DNA from: Enterococcus moraviensis ATCC BAA-383
GTDB taxonomy: Bacteria; Bacillota; Bacilli; Lactobacillales; Enterococcaceae
DNA length: 64,000 nt
Direction: 5' to 3'
Assembly: GCF_000407445.1 (NCBI RefSeq)
Contig: NZ_ASWB01000003.1
Coordinates: 372,001-436,000, forward strand
Below are positions 17,533 to 24,710 of the stretch, piece after piece. The stretch's first letter is position 1, and the number at the start of each line of letters is the position of its first letter. Under the pieces are notes generated by a model, which made no database searches, was not told the DNA's origin, and saw only the letters and a list, made by a program, of their open reading frames with translations. A program made the position numbers and the translations under genes.

Positions 17533-17612
17533 ATTATTTCCACTCCTACAATTTCTAATATTACCAATAAAATGCATTGTTTTTTAGTGATTTGTTGATA
17601 TATATCAAACCA

Positions 17613-17853
17613 TCATTTAAACGTTCTAGGTGACTTCGCTCGTGACATATCTCCGATTAAGCCTACATCTGCCTCACGCCACACTCTCCCTTGAACTTCT
17701 GTCATAAATTTATAACTATCTTCAAGATACTGCCTTGCTGACACTAACGCCCCTAGAGCGGGATGGTACTTGTCACCGATTTGTAAGTCTTTGCCATTTC
17801 GAAAGGCAGCTGAAACGTCGGGATCATTACATCATAATTTTTGTAAGGAACGA
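17613..17853 (-). pseudogene. LXG toxin remnant with barnase-like tail
   Basis: Minus-strand translation gives AAFRNGKDLQIGDKYHPALG and QYLEDSYKF, nearly identical to the middle of the intact LXG toxin, then a different end containing GRVWREADVG and a stop at 17613-17615. WREAD is the barnase motif that carries its catalytic Glu. The upstream sequence joins out of frame to a FVPYKNYDVMIP segment and there is no start signal, so this is a broken cassette. The tail is also about 20-30 residues shorter than barnase after this motif. Confidence 0.7.
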
Positions 17854-17871
17854 AGATGGTGAATTAAAACA

Positions 17872-17972
17872 AAAACAGCATCAGTGAGCAAGTCGCACTA
17901 ATACTGTTTCGTCTCACTAATACTGTTTCAATGATTAGCAACTTAATTACCAGTCATATGATAAAGTGCCGT
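17872..17972 (+). repeat. Truncated copy of the cassette-junction element
   Basis: Contains the hairpin arms AAAACAGCATCAG and CTAATACTGTTT, a partial duplication of CTCACTAATACTGTTTC, then TTAGCAACTTAATTA and ATGATAAAGTGCC with a T-run. Relative to copies at 19170 and 20091 the centre of the second part is deleted. On the minus strand the first hairpin is a terminator for the 126-aa gene, which ends at 17974. Confidence 0.65.
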
Positions 17973-17973
17973 T

Positions 17974-18354
17974 TTATATTGTTTTCAAGTATTCTATTTC
18001 TTCATCTGACCATCTTTCATGAAGCTTATTCTTCAACTCATCAGATAATCTAAATATATCTAGCCACTCAGAACTTTGTCTCACACTATTAATATTCCAT
18101 AAATTTGTATTATCAAGATTTAGCACTTTTTCCCTAAGAAGATAAGCTTTTTTTTCAACATCCTCATCAATTAGTCCATTCTCTTTCAATTCAATTAAAT
18201 TATTTTTACTGAAAAAAGAGGTAACACCAACTATTAAATCTTCAAATATGAATGTTTCTATTTCTTCATTAGATAATTCCAAAATAAACATACCGCTTTT
18301 CTCTAGAGTAGCTATGAACCAATAAAATTTTCCACCTAAAGTTAATTTCTTCAA
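17974..18354 (-). CDS. Putative immunity protein, 126 aa
   Basis: Unrecognised acidic, helical protein with no signal peptide, containing LSNEEIETFIFEDLIVG and RWSDEEIEYLKTI. It starts with TTG at 18354 and GGTGG about 10 bases upstream. It follows the 65-aa toxin-tail-like frame with no gap and is followed by the junction repeat and terminator. Small acidic proteins directly after toxin tails are usually immunity proteins, so the call is from context. Confidence 0.55.
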   Translation of the reverse strand: MKKLTLGGKFYWFIATLEKSGMFILELSNEEIETFIFEDLIVGVTSFFSKNNLIELKENGLIDEDVEKKAYLLREKVLNLDNTNLWNINSVRQSSEWLDIFRLSDELKNKLHERWSDEEIEYLKTI

Positions 18355-18357
18355 ATA

Positions 18358-18555
18358 TCATTCACCACCCAATATTATGATTGTTGCTTTATCGTTTGAG
18401 AAATCTATATAATCTTCCCCAACAATTTTCACTTTACCAGTATCGCCTGTTGAAAAGCCATAATAGGAACCTCCATGTATTCCGTCTCCAGGATGATAAA
18501 ATACCATTCCATCTCCTTCATTGGTAAATTTCCAACCATTATATTCATAATTCAT
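18358..18555 (-). CDS. Orphan toxin-tail-like protein, 65 aa
   Basis: Starts at the ATG at 18555, overlapping the end of the 104-aa gene by 11 bases. It reads NGWKFTNEGDGMVFYHPGD, then IHGGSYYGFSTG and TGKVKIVGEDY. His- and Gly-rich patterns of this sort occur at the ends of polymorphic nuclease toxins, but I cannot name the family. There is no LXG portion in front of it. The following 126-aa gene is the likely immunity partner. Confidence 0.45.
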   Translation of the reverse strand: MNYEYNGWKFTNEGDGMVFYHPGDGIHGGSYYGFSTGDTGKVKIVGEDYIDFSNDKATIIILGGE

Positions 18556-18859
18556 TCTCATCTTTCGCATAATATTTTCCATCAGAATATTTTCTAACAA
18601 AACCTTGTGCAGGAAAATCTGGATAATTCACTTCCCACAGAGTACAACAGCAATTACAAACATACCACTTATCAGCATACCATTCTATAACTTCATTTTG
18701 TCCTACCCCACTGTAATATGGACGAGTGACTTTCTTTGATATAAATATTTTATTTTTAGTTTGCTTTAAGAAAAATAATTTTATTTCCTTAAAATAAGCG
18801 ATTGATGTTATTTCTGTTCCAGTTCTCTCACTGCAATCACAATTTATTTTTCGAACCAA
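18545..18859 (-). CDS. Putative immunity protein, 104 aa
   Basis: Begins with TTG at 18859, 10 bases after GGAGGT, overlapping the 3' end of the 67-aa toxin tail by 16 bases. It contains four clustered cysteines (VCNCCCTLWEV plus CDCS near the start), a possible metal site. No family recognised. Its position directly after a toxin tail suggests immunity. Confidence 0.5.
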   Translation of the reverse strand: MVRKINCDCSERTGTEITSIAYFKEIKLFFLKQTKNKIFISKKVTRPYYSGVGQNEVIEWYADKWYVCNCCCTLWEVNYPDFPAQGFVRKYSDGKYYAKDENEL

Positions 18860-19047
18860 CTTTTATCTACCTCCGGAATGTATACTTGATTCCCCCCGGC
18901 AGGTAAAGCACCTACTCTGTTACCAAGGCTATCCTTTATTATTTGAGGACCTGCAGTTCCTTCATACCTTTTGTATTGCCCACCCGATATTTCTATAACT
19001 GGTGACTTTACAGTATTAGAAGATTGTAAAACCTGTTTCAATTGCAT
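18844..19047 (-). CDS. Orphan toxin tail related to the LXG toxin C-terminus
   Basis: Residues 3-29 (LKQVLQSSNTVKSPVIEISG then GQYKRYE) closely match the C-terminal domain of the intact LXG toxin (LKQILQSPNAVKSTVIDMSG then GQYKRIV), after which the sequences diverge. The ATG arises at a junction where a 75-bp piece of the LXG 5' region (about 19033-19107) is joined out of frame. It is therefore a rearranged fragment, about 67 aa, probably not secreted. Confidence 0.65.
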   Translation of the reverse strand: MQLKQVLQSSNTVKSPVIEISGGQYKRYEGTAGPQIIKDSLGNRVGALPAGGNQVYIPEVDKSWFEK

Positions 19048-19169
19048 CTGTTAACAGTATCCCACCTTGAGCTAAGGGAATCAAGACTGCCGAGTAAAAA
19101 GCTTTCGCTGAATCACAGGAATACCTCATCATAGATTTGTTAAGGAACGAATATGGTAAAATAAAACTA

Positions 19170-19298
19170 AAAACAGCATCAGCAAGCAAATCTCACTAAT
19201 ACTGTTTCATTTATTGGCAACTTGATTATCGAGTGCATTCTTACTAGTCAAGGCTTTACTATCCGACGCCAATCAGATAGTGAAGTACCTTTTTATTT
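19170..19298 (+). repeat. Cassette-junction element, copy 1
   Basis: About 125 bp nearly identical to 20091-20219. Plus-strand order: an imperfect 12-bp hairpin (AAACAGCATCAG / CTAATACTGTTT), then ATTGGCAA, hairpin B (CTTGATTA / TAGTCAAG), hairpin A (CTTTACTATC / GATAGTGAAG, 10 bp with one G-U) and GTACC plus a T-run. On the minus strand the first hairpin ends in TTTTT and terminates the immunity transcript. The A/B fold is shared with elements at 24244 and 24511. Confidence 0.8.
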
Positions 19299-19304
19299 CA
19301 TTGA

Positions 19305-19754
19305 TTATTCAGGGTCTTGTTCTGTTGTTTTTTTCATGTAATCATGGTAAGGGTCTTCTATATTATCCCCTACCTCTTCAATGGTATCTTCTATTTCTTC
19401 AAGTATTTCTGAAGATATATTTGTATTGTCTTTAATAGATTCTTTCATTTTATTATAAGTCTTTTTCAATCCTAAATTTATTAGTAATGATGTTATTATA
19501 TCTACATCATCATAATTTTCAGTATTCCATAAGCTACACAAAACATTATCTAGTTCACTTCTTAAAGGTTCTTTTAAATTTTCGTAAGTATCTCCTTGTC
19601 TCATCATCAATTCGTCTAAAATATCAAAAAATTCTTTCTTGGTTAATTTTTTATTTTTAAAGTCTACGATAGCTTGTTCAAATAATAAATACAATTTATC
19701 TGCAGACATCCATGGCATTTCAGAATAATCTTCTTTTTTCATGACTTTTTCCAT
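19305..19754 (-). CDS. Putative immunity protein, 149 aa
   Basis: Acidic helical protein that I do not recognise. It starts MEKVMKKEDYSEMPWMSADK and ends in a Glu-rich stretch (EILEEIEDTIEEVGDNIEDP). GGGAGGT lies 7 bases before the ATG at 19754, and the gene begins 4 bases after the stop of the Ntox30-like toxin tail. The arrangement and acidity fit an immunity protein for that toxin. Confidence 0.6.
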   Translation of the reverse strand: MEKVMKKEDYSEMPWMSADKLYLLFEQAIVDFKNKKLTKKEFFDILDELMMRQGDTYENLKEPLRSELDNVLCSLWNTENYDDVDIITSLLINLGLKKTYNKMKESIKDNTNISSEILEEIEDTIEEVGDNIEDPYHDYMKKTTEQDPE

Positions 19755-19758
19755 TCTA

Positions 19759-20106
19759 TTACCTCCCTTGAACTGGAACATGAACTTCATTTAAGTTTTG
19801 TTTTTTTGTCCATAGTCCCTCAACAGTTACTTGTTTATTTCCTATCTTAATTTGAGCAGTCCATCTTGAACCTGATGCTGAATTTGGAAACTTGGCTGCT
19901 GCAACAGGATCTGGCTCATGCCATCTAATAATAGCTTTCTGACCATCAGATAATTGAAATTCATATTTCGCACCATTTTTCATAGTATCTGTAGACTTAA
20001 ATGCATTTGAAGTTCCTTGAATCATAGGAATCGCCTCATCATAGATTTGTTGAGGAACAAAGACAGAATGATTGTGATAGAATAAATGTAAAAACAGCAT
20101 CAGCAA
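19759..20106 (-). CDS. Orphan toxin tail, Ntox30-like
   Basis: The recognisable part is the C-terminal 80 residues: IRWHEPDPVAAAKFPNSASG, RWTAQIKIGNK and NLNEVHVPVQG. This resembles the polymorphic toxin type 30 domain, a predicted RNase, from memory. A segment FVPQQIYDEAIPM in front also occurs, broken, at two other cassette junctions. The only start codons lie within the terminator hairpin of the junction repeat, so I infer a silent cassette that needs recombination into an LXG gene to be expressed. Confidence 0.55.
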   Translation of the reverse strand: MLMLFLHLFYHNHSVFVPQQIYDEAIPMIQGTSNAFKSTDTMKNGAKYEFQLSDGQKAIIRWHEPDPVAAAKFPNSASGSRWTAQIKIGNKQVTVEGLWTKKQNLNEVHVPVQGR

Positions 20107-20219
20107 GCAAATCTCACTAATACTGTTTCATTTATTGGCAACTTGATTATCGAGTGCATTCTTACTAGTCAAGGCTTTACTATCCGACGCCAATCAGATA
20201 GTGAAGTACCTTTTTTATT
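20091..20219 (+). repeat. Cassette-junction element, copy 2
   Basis: Direct repeat of 19170-19298, offset about 921 bp, beginning inside the Ntox30-like frame and ending at the stop of the 136-aa immunity gene. It has the same three hairpins and T-run. On the minus strand it terminates transcription from the immunity gene. As long, near-identical repeats flanking one cassette, copies 1 and 2 could delete or duplicate it by homologous recombination. Confidence 0.8.
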
Positions 20220-20625
20220 TATTTTGTTGTAAAAATGCTTCTAAAATCCGTTTTACTGGCAAACTTGCGCTTTTTAATAAATTTTCTGCTTTATCAATTA
20301 TTTCCTTATCAGATACAATCATTTTTTTATAAGGCTCTTCATCAAACGAGCGCAATGAATCTATAGCATATTCAGCCACTTCATCATTTTCATCAAGTAA
20401 TTCTAATAATAAATTGAAGCCATTCATACCCGTGTCTTCATCTATACAATAGGCCAGCCTAATTTTGTATTTATCTTCTTTATTCTTTAAATTTTGGACT
20501 AGATACTTCCAATCATCCTCTGTAAATTTACTTATTAATTCTTGTACATACATAAATTCATCATCATAGAAATAATTATCTGAACTATCTTCTGACAAAA
20601 TTTTATCTACTTCTGTATACATCAT
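20215..20625 (-). CDS. Putative immunity protein with HEAT-like helices, 136 aa
   Basis: All-helical acidic protein with repeated Leu patterns (FNLLLELLDENDEVAEYAID, then ASLPVKRILEAFLQ) suggesting ARM/HEAT-type repeats, which are common among immunity proteins. It starts ATGATG at 20625 behind GAGGGGGAA, 9 bases after the stop of the EndoU-like toxin tail. Inferred to neutralise that nuclease. Confidence 0.6.
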   Translation of the reverse strand: MMYTEVDKILSEDSSDNYFYDDEFMYVQELISKFTEDDWKYLVQNLKNKEDKYKIRLAYCIDEDTGMNGFNLLLELLDENDEVAEYAIDSLRSFDEEPYKKMIVSDKEIIDKAENLLKSASLPVKRILEAFLQQNK

Positions 20626-20634
20626 TTTCCCCCT

Positions 20635-21051
20635 CTATTTAGAAAAACCTCCTGGTAATGGCGCATTTACTTTCCCAGTTGGATAACCACTAATAATATT
20701 ATCTCCCAACTTAATTACATCTATTTCTACACCGTCAACAATTTGTCTATGAAGTGTTGCACCATCTCTACCTCTAACACTTATTGAAGAAGAATTCCCA
20801 ATATTTTTTATACTATCTAAAATTTTTGTATCCGTCCATACTTCTGGAAAAATTGTGCTATTTTTTATTTTAGCAAGTTTTCCATCAGGAAATTGGGTAG
20901 TATATTTTATATCCATGGTACCATCAGGGTTTCTTTTAATAATTTCCGTTGCATAATTAGGATGACTATTATTAATATCTGGAGAATGCCCCCCAATTAT
21001 TTCATTTTTCTTTGGATTCTTTCTTTGACCCCAAAGTATTTTTTCTTTCAT
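20635..21051 (-). CDS. Orphan EndoU-like nuclease toxin tail
   Basis: The 138-aa product has the bacterial EndoU pattern seen in CdiA and LXG toxin tails: IIGGHSPDI (first His, about residue 22), QFPDGKLAKIKNSTIFPEVW, then RDGATLHRQIVDGVEIDVIK (second His, near 101) and SGYPTGKVNAPLPGG. EndoU domains are RNases, several cutting tRNA. The frame begins ATGAAAGAAAAAAT with no secretion domain. Just upstream lies a broken LXG piece, so this is a tail displaced from a full toxin, with its immunity gene immediately downstream. Confidence 0.75.
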   Translation of the reverse strand: MKEKILWGQRKNPKKNEIIGGHSPDINNSHPNYATEIIKRNPDGTMDIKYTTQFPDGKLAKIKNSTIFPEVWTDTKILDSIKNIGNSSSISVRGRDGATLHRQIVDGVEIDVIKLGDNIISGYPTGKVNAPLPGGFSK

Positions 21052-21100
21052 TTGTGGTACTTGTCACCTATTTACAAGTCTTGCCCATTCGCATTTAAAT
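21052..21100 (-). pseudogene. Short LXG-gene remnant before the EndoU tail
   Basis: On the minus strand TATTTAAATGCGAATGGGCA corresponds to YLKANGKD of the intact toxin, and GACTTGTAAATAGGTGACAA to DLQIGDKY with a CAA to TAA change. The two parts are brought together by an internal deletion at the repeated GKDL codons. It marks the cassette junction. Confidence 0.55.
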
Positions 21101-21200
21101 ACTTGTTGAAAAATTGGTATGAATAGCTAATTTTATATAAATAATGAGCATAGAACAAAACTATTTTCAGTCATGCTCTGTGCTCGTTATTTATCTTATA

Positions 21201-21722
21201 CTACAAATCAATATATTTTTCTAGGTCATCTTTATTAACTGGAAACACTCGACCAAAAGGCCCTTCGTATTCATTACCTTCAACATCTTCTGTCCATCCA
21301 CAACCAGCACATTCTAGCAGCAGTCGCTCTGAATCATCCGCATATTTTATCTTAATATAGCGTAACTCATCATTAGGTGTTATCGGGCAATCTTTTCCAG
21401 AATATATTGTGACCATATCCCACAAAGTGTCTCTGATAGACATTGCTAAAGTATCTATACTTTCATAGTCTCTTACTAAACGCTTTGCTTCCATATCTAA
21501 GCAAATATCTGGGTTAGCAACTATATATTCATTTATATTGATATCCAGAAGTTCATTCAAACCCCATTCGTCTTTTACTTCGTCAGTAAATTCTACAGGA
21601 TGCTTTTTTACAAAGCGTACTAATGCCTCATAATAGCTAAAAAAGTCCTTTAACGTTTGAGGATTACTAAAAATTTGATAGTAATCTTTTAATAAATTTT
21701 CACTAATTATCTCTTCTCTCAT
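21201..21722 (-). CDS. Putative immunity protein of the intact LXG toxin, 173 aa
   Basis: Acidic cytoplasmic-type protein, not recognised, containing DDSERLLLECAGCGWTEDV and YEGPFGRVFPVNKDDLEKY. GGAGGC lies 5 bases before the ATG at 21722. It starts 22 bases after the LXG toxin stop on the same strand, the standard place for the cognate immunity gene. It has no junction repeat after it; instead a long imperfect hairpin (ATAAATAA..GAGCA / TGCTCATTATTTAT) lies at about 21139-21196. Confidence 0.65.
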   Translation of the reverse strand: MREEIISENLLKDYYQIFSNPQTLKDFFSYYEALVRFVKKHPVEFTDEVKDEWGLNELLDININEYIVANPDICLDMEAKRLVRDYESIDTLAMSIRDTLWDMVTIYSGKDCPITPNDELRYIKIKYADDSERLLLECAGCGWTEDVEGNEYEGPFGRVFPVNKDDLEKYIDL

Positions 21723-21744
21723 AATTGCCTCCACAATAATAATT

Positions 21745-23235
21745 TTAAGGTTTTGGAACTGGATAAGTAGTTATTAAATTTCCAGCTCGGTCAGTAATTA
21801 TTTCAATCCATCTAGTAGGTTTACCACCAAATTTTAAAGCGGTATTTCCAATTACTTCACCTGTATCCACAATTCTCTTATACTGTCCTCCAGACATATC
21901 AATCACGGTGGACTTAACAGCATTAGGTGATTGCAAAATCTGTTTTAATTTATCAGTAGTTATTGAAAAAATAGAACGACTATTTGCAATTGGTCTATTA
22001 AAGTGACCATCATATACATGTTCAAATCCTGCTGATACTGGTTTCCCTGTTGAAGGTCTTTTTGGAGTAAATCTAGTTCTCCCATTTGCCACATTAATTC
22101 TTGACTGTACAACTCCAACATCTGGATTAGGTATATTAGCCCCATTACCATTCCTATTCTCAACCGTCTTCGTCCCTTTAGCCGTCGCTATCCGATAAGA
22201 AGCAAGGTTAAACCCTAACATCTGCAACGCCTGTCCTAACTCATCTTCTGTTAAAAATTTATAAGCATCTTCAAGATATTGCCCTGATGCCACTAGCGCT
22301 CCTAAAGCAGGATGGTACTTGTCACCGATTTGTAAATCTTTTCCTTTGCGAAAGGCGGCCTTTACCTTATCATCCCAATCATGCTGAGACATAAATTCAA
22401 ACAAGTCCGCTGGTAAGTCTTTGCCATTCGCCTTTAAATATTGATAGATTTTTGGATTTTTAACACCTTCTCCATCTTTCGTTACTTTCCAAATGATCTT
22501 AGGATTCCCATCTTTATCACTATAAATCACCGCATAGATTTGGTACTCTTTTAACTGTTTTTCCATCAATCGTTTGTCTCGTGTTGCCCAGCTGTTCTTG
22601 ATCGTATTCGCCCAATCCATATTTTTTCCACTTGGTATCGTAAATTGCCCTGTACTCGCATTCCATGATTGATCGGCTTGAGCTATTCCTTGGTCGATCG
22701 TTGTTTTTAAAGCGTTGATTTCAGAAAAAATGGTTGGAGAACTGGCGTGAAAAGCTTGTAGCTTTTGGAGTTTCTCCTCTAGCTTTCGTTTGGCTTCTTG
22801 GTCTCGAGTCACGGATTGCCGATTTTGATTCATTAACAGTTGTTTGACTGGTGGAGGGACTGGGAAATGCAGTAACTCCCGCTGCAAGTCTTGAACCCGA
22901 GTTATATTATTTTCTAGCTCTTCGATTTCCTTTTCTAATTCCTCAGATTTAAGATCGCTGCTATCAACCTCTGAGGTGTATTGTTCTGGAAACTTTTTAC
23001 AGGCTTCTTCCACTGCATCTGTTAACAGTATCCCACCTTGAGCTAAGGGAATCAAGACGGCCGAGTAAAAAGCTTTCGCTGAATCATAAGAATCACTTTT
23101 TAAGACCGAATCTCCAGCGAATTGTTGGAGACTTGTTTCTAACTGGTTATAGCCGTTATGGTGTTTGTTGCTTAAAGCACTAACACCTGTTGCTTGGGAA
23201 TTAGCCGACGAGAGGTACATATCAATACTGCTCAT
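21745..23235 (-). CDS. LXG-domain type VII secreted toxin
   Basis: The 496-aa product has an N-terminal LXG helical domain (about 1-210, including SAKAFYSAVLIPLAQGG and ELEKEIEELENNI), a middle region ending YHPALGALVASGQYLED and NLASYRIATAKGTKTVENR, and a variable toxin tail (about 390-496) with FEHVYDGHFNRP, GGQYKRIVDTGEVIG and WIEIITDRAGNLITTYPVP. The tail pattern recalls BECR-fold RNases but I cannot name it. It overlaps Lap2 by 14 bases and is followed by an immunity gene. LXG toxins kill competing Gram-positive cells through the Esx/T7b system, whose core genes are not in this window. Confidence 0.88.
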   Translation of the reverse strand: MSSIDMYLSSANSQATGVSALSNKHHNGYNQLETSLQQFAGDSVLKSDSYDSAKAFYSAVLIPLAQGGILLTDAVEEACKKFPEQYTSEVDSSDLKSEELEKEIEELENNITRVQDLQRELLHFPVPPPVKQLLMNQNRQSVTRDQEAKRKLEEKLQKLQAFHASSPTIFSEINALKTTIDQGIAQADQSWNASTGQFTIPSGKNMDWANTIKNSWATRDKRLMEKQLKEYQIYAVIYSDKDGNPKIIWKVTKDGEGVKNPKIYQYLKANGKDLPADLFEFMSQHDWDDKVKAAFRKGKDLQIGDKYHPALGALVASGQYLEDAYKFLTEDELGQALQMLGFNLASYRIATAKGTKTVENRNGNGANIPNPDVGVVQSRINVANGRTRFTPKRPSTGKPVSAGFEHVYDGHFNRPIANSRSIFSITTDKLKQILQSPNAVKSTVIDMSGGQYKRIVDTGEVIGNTALKFGGKPTRWIEIITDRAGNLITTYPVPKP

Positions 23236-23596
23236 TGTTGATTTCCTCCTCGTCCGCTTTATTTAACAATTGCTGCCGTTTATATTGTTCCTCTGACAGC
23301 TGATCGTCCAATGCTCGGTTTTCTTGCTTTAATTCTTCCAGCTCATCTTCTAACTGATCGAATAATTGGCGCCGTTCATGATGGATTTCGTCCTGCATTT
23401 GTTGGAATACTGGAGCGAAATCGTTGCGGTAAAAGGTATCGTTAATTCCACTATAGAGATCATTGGAACGTTGAAAATGCTCATGATATAACTCCATTGC
23501 TTGTTCCATACCGCGTTGCTGATTTTCATTTTCTTGTTGATTTTCTTCTAATTGACGCACATTTCTAGTGGTCATTTCTAATTCGATTTCAGTCAT
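23222..23596 (-). CDS. LXG-associated helical chaperone, Lap2-like (DUF3958)
   Basis: The 124-aa, highly charged protein is almost entirely coiled coil (LEENQQENENQQ; RRQLFDQLEDELEELKQ). It lies between the Lap1-like and LXG genes, directly abutting the first and overlapping the second by 14 bases. In characterised LXG operons two small helical partners (Lap1/DUF3130 and Lap2/DUF3958) bind the LXG domain to form the secretion-competent complex, and size and position fit Lap2. Confidence 0.72.
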   Translation of the reverse strand: MTEIELEMTTRNVRQLEENQQENENQQRGMEQAMELYHEHFQRSNDLYSGINDTFYRNDFAPVFQQMQDEIHHERRQLFDQLEDELEELKQENRALDDQLSEEQYKRQQLLNKADEEEINNEQY

Positions 23597-23959
23597 TTAC
23601 TTCCCTCCAAAAGGGCCATCAGTAAATGGTAAGGTTGGTTTTGAGCTGCGATTTTTATCAGCACTGGCAATCATTGAAGACTGCATCAATTGCCGAATCG
23701 TCGCATCTGCCGCTTCAAATTCATTCGCTACGCTTTTCAAATTGTTGGATGCTCGTCCTACTACATTGGCGATATCTGTTGCCGTACTTTTTGCCAGCTT
23801 AATGGCTTCTTTTGCATTTGTATTACCCGCAACGGTTGTTTGATGATCCTCTTGAACCGCACTTGCATCTTTCAATAAATCCATCGCTAAAAAAATATCC
23901 GTCGCATACTGGTACGCAACCTGTTTATTACTATTGATTTCTCCAGAAGCTTTTCCCAT
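23597..23959 (-). CDS. WXG100-like LXG partner, Lap1-like (DUF3130/TIGR04197)
   Basis: The 120-aa helical protein begins MGKASGEINSNKQVAYQYAT at the ATG at 23959 (GAGG 6 bases upstream; earlier in-frame codons lack a ribosome site). Its size, helical content (VVGRASNNLKSVANEFEAAD) and first place in the operon fit the WXG100-like Lap1 partner that supplies the T7 export signal. First gene of the intact LXG operon. Confidence 0.72.
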   Translation of the reverse strand: MGKASGEINSNKQVAYQYATDIFLAMDLLKDASAVQEDHQTTVAGNTNAKEAIKLAKSTATDIANVVGRASNNLKSVANEFEAADATIRQLMQSSMIASADKNRSSKPTLPFTDGPFGGK

Positions 23960-24170
23960 AAAATACCTCATTACATTCATTTGATAATATAATCATAACA
24001 AATAGACTTATGTTTTTCTATAAAATCAAGAATAAATAGATCATTTGTATAGTATTGTCATTTTTAAGAATAAGGAATCCGCGTTGTTCAAAATTTTTTT
24101 CTGTTATTTTTCTTTATATATAAGGGAGCTGTTTTTGAAGTTATTTAATCGAGGAATGTAAGAATTGTTA

Positions 24171-24199
24171 TTGCGAACGGATGTTTCTTTAGGTATAAT
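24171..24199 (+). promoter_or_regulatory. Promoter reading across element E1
   Basis: TTGCGA (24171-24176) and TATAAT (24194-24199) with a 17-bp spacer. A transcript from here would run about 265 nt through E1 to the terminator at 24439-24471 with no convincing coding sequence. Confidence 0.65.
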
Positions 24200-24243
24200 G
24201 AGTGACATAGGATAGAAATAATTAACATGAAAATAAATAATAC

Positions 24244-24325
24244 ATTGGCACTTCTTGGTACGGCTACCAACCGAACCAGTGAAGCCTTGATTAAGCATCA
24301 CAACCTGTTTAATTAGTTTGCCAAT
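24244..24325 (-). ncRNA. Structured RNA element E1 (LXG-associated two-hairpin family)
   Basis: Minus strand: ATTGGCA at one end pairs with TGCCAAT at the other. Between them lie hairpin B (stem about 24288-24294 / 24309-24315, loop with AGGTTGTGATG) and hairpin A with base CTTC/GAAG. The order matches E2 at 24511-24590 and the cassette repeats. No own T-run is evident. The plus strand is also likely transcribed, since TTGCGA-N17-TATAAT lies at 24171-24199. Function unknown; the fold is hand-derived. Confidence 0.55.
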
Positions 24326-24438
24326 AGCGTAAGACACCCTCTTATTTTTAGATTTTTTCGTATACTAGAAGACTACTGAGCTTCACTATTAAGAACGAAA
24401 AGAATAAAAATAATGTTTTTTTGTCTTACCTATTGTAG

Positions 24439-24471
24439 ACGATTACAGGTAGATACTGTAGTCGTTTTTTT
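24439..24471 (+). terminator. Terminator of the E1-spanning plus-strand RNA
   Basis: ACGATTACAG and CTGTAGTCGT pair over 10 positions (one G-U) around a 7-base loop, followed by seven T. Confidence 0.8.
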
Positions 24472-24504
24472 ATTGTTATCCTATAAAATTTGAGAAAAAG
24501 AATA

Positions 24505-24612
24505 AAAAAATAGGCACTTCATTCACTGGCACCAACCTGTGAATGAAGCCCTGAATAGACAGCACAACCTATCTATCCAAGTTGCCCAATTACTAGAACC
24601 GTAGCACTAGCT
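24505..24612 (-). ncRNA. Structured RNA element E2 (LXG-associated two-hairpin family)
   Basis: The core spans 24511-24590. On the minus strand: ATTGGGCAA, hairpin B (ATAGA/TCTAT plus wobble, loop AGGTTGTGCTG), GGGCTT, then hairpin A with a perfect 10-bp stem (24517-24526 / 24539-24548), GTGCC and a run of seven T, so hairpin A doubles as a terminator. A TACAAT at 24618-24623 could start an RNA of about 107 nt. Hairpin A is paired by different bases in E2 and in the cassette copies, which argues for selection on structure. Confidence 0.6.
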
Positions 24613-24710
24613 TCTTTATTGTACCTAATTTTTGTAAGAATTTCTAGACAGTTTTTGAAATTTTTCTAAATGGACGAAAGAATCCTGCTACAGCCTTGTG
24701 ATCAGAGCTA

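Noticed and set aside
17872-20219. Repeated blocks considered as a CRISPR array
   Set aside because: Only three copies, 100-130 bp long, roughly 0.9-1.2 kb apart with genes between them, and no cas genes.
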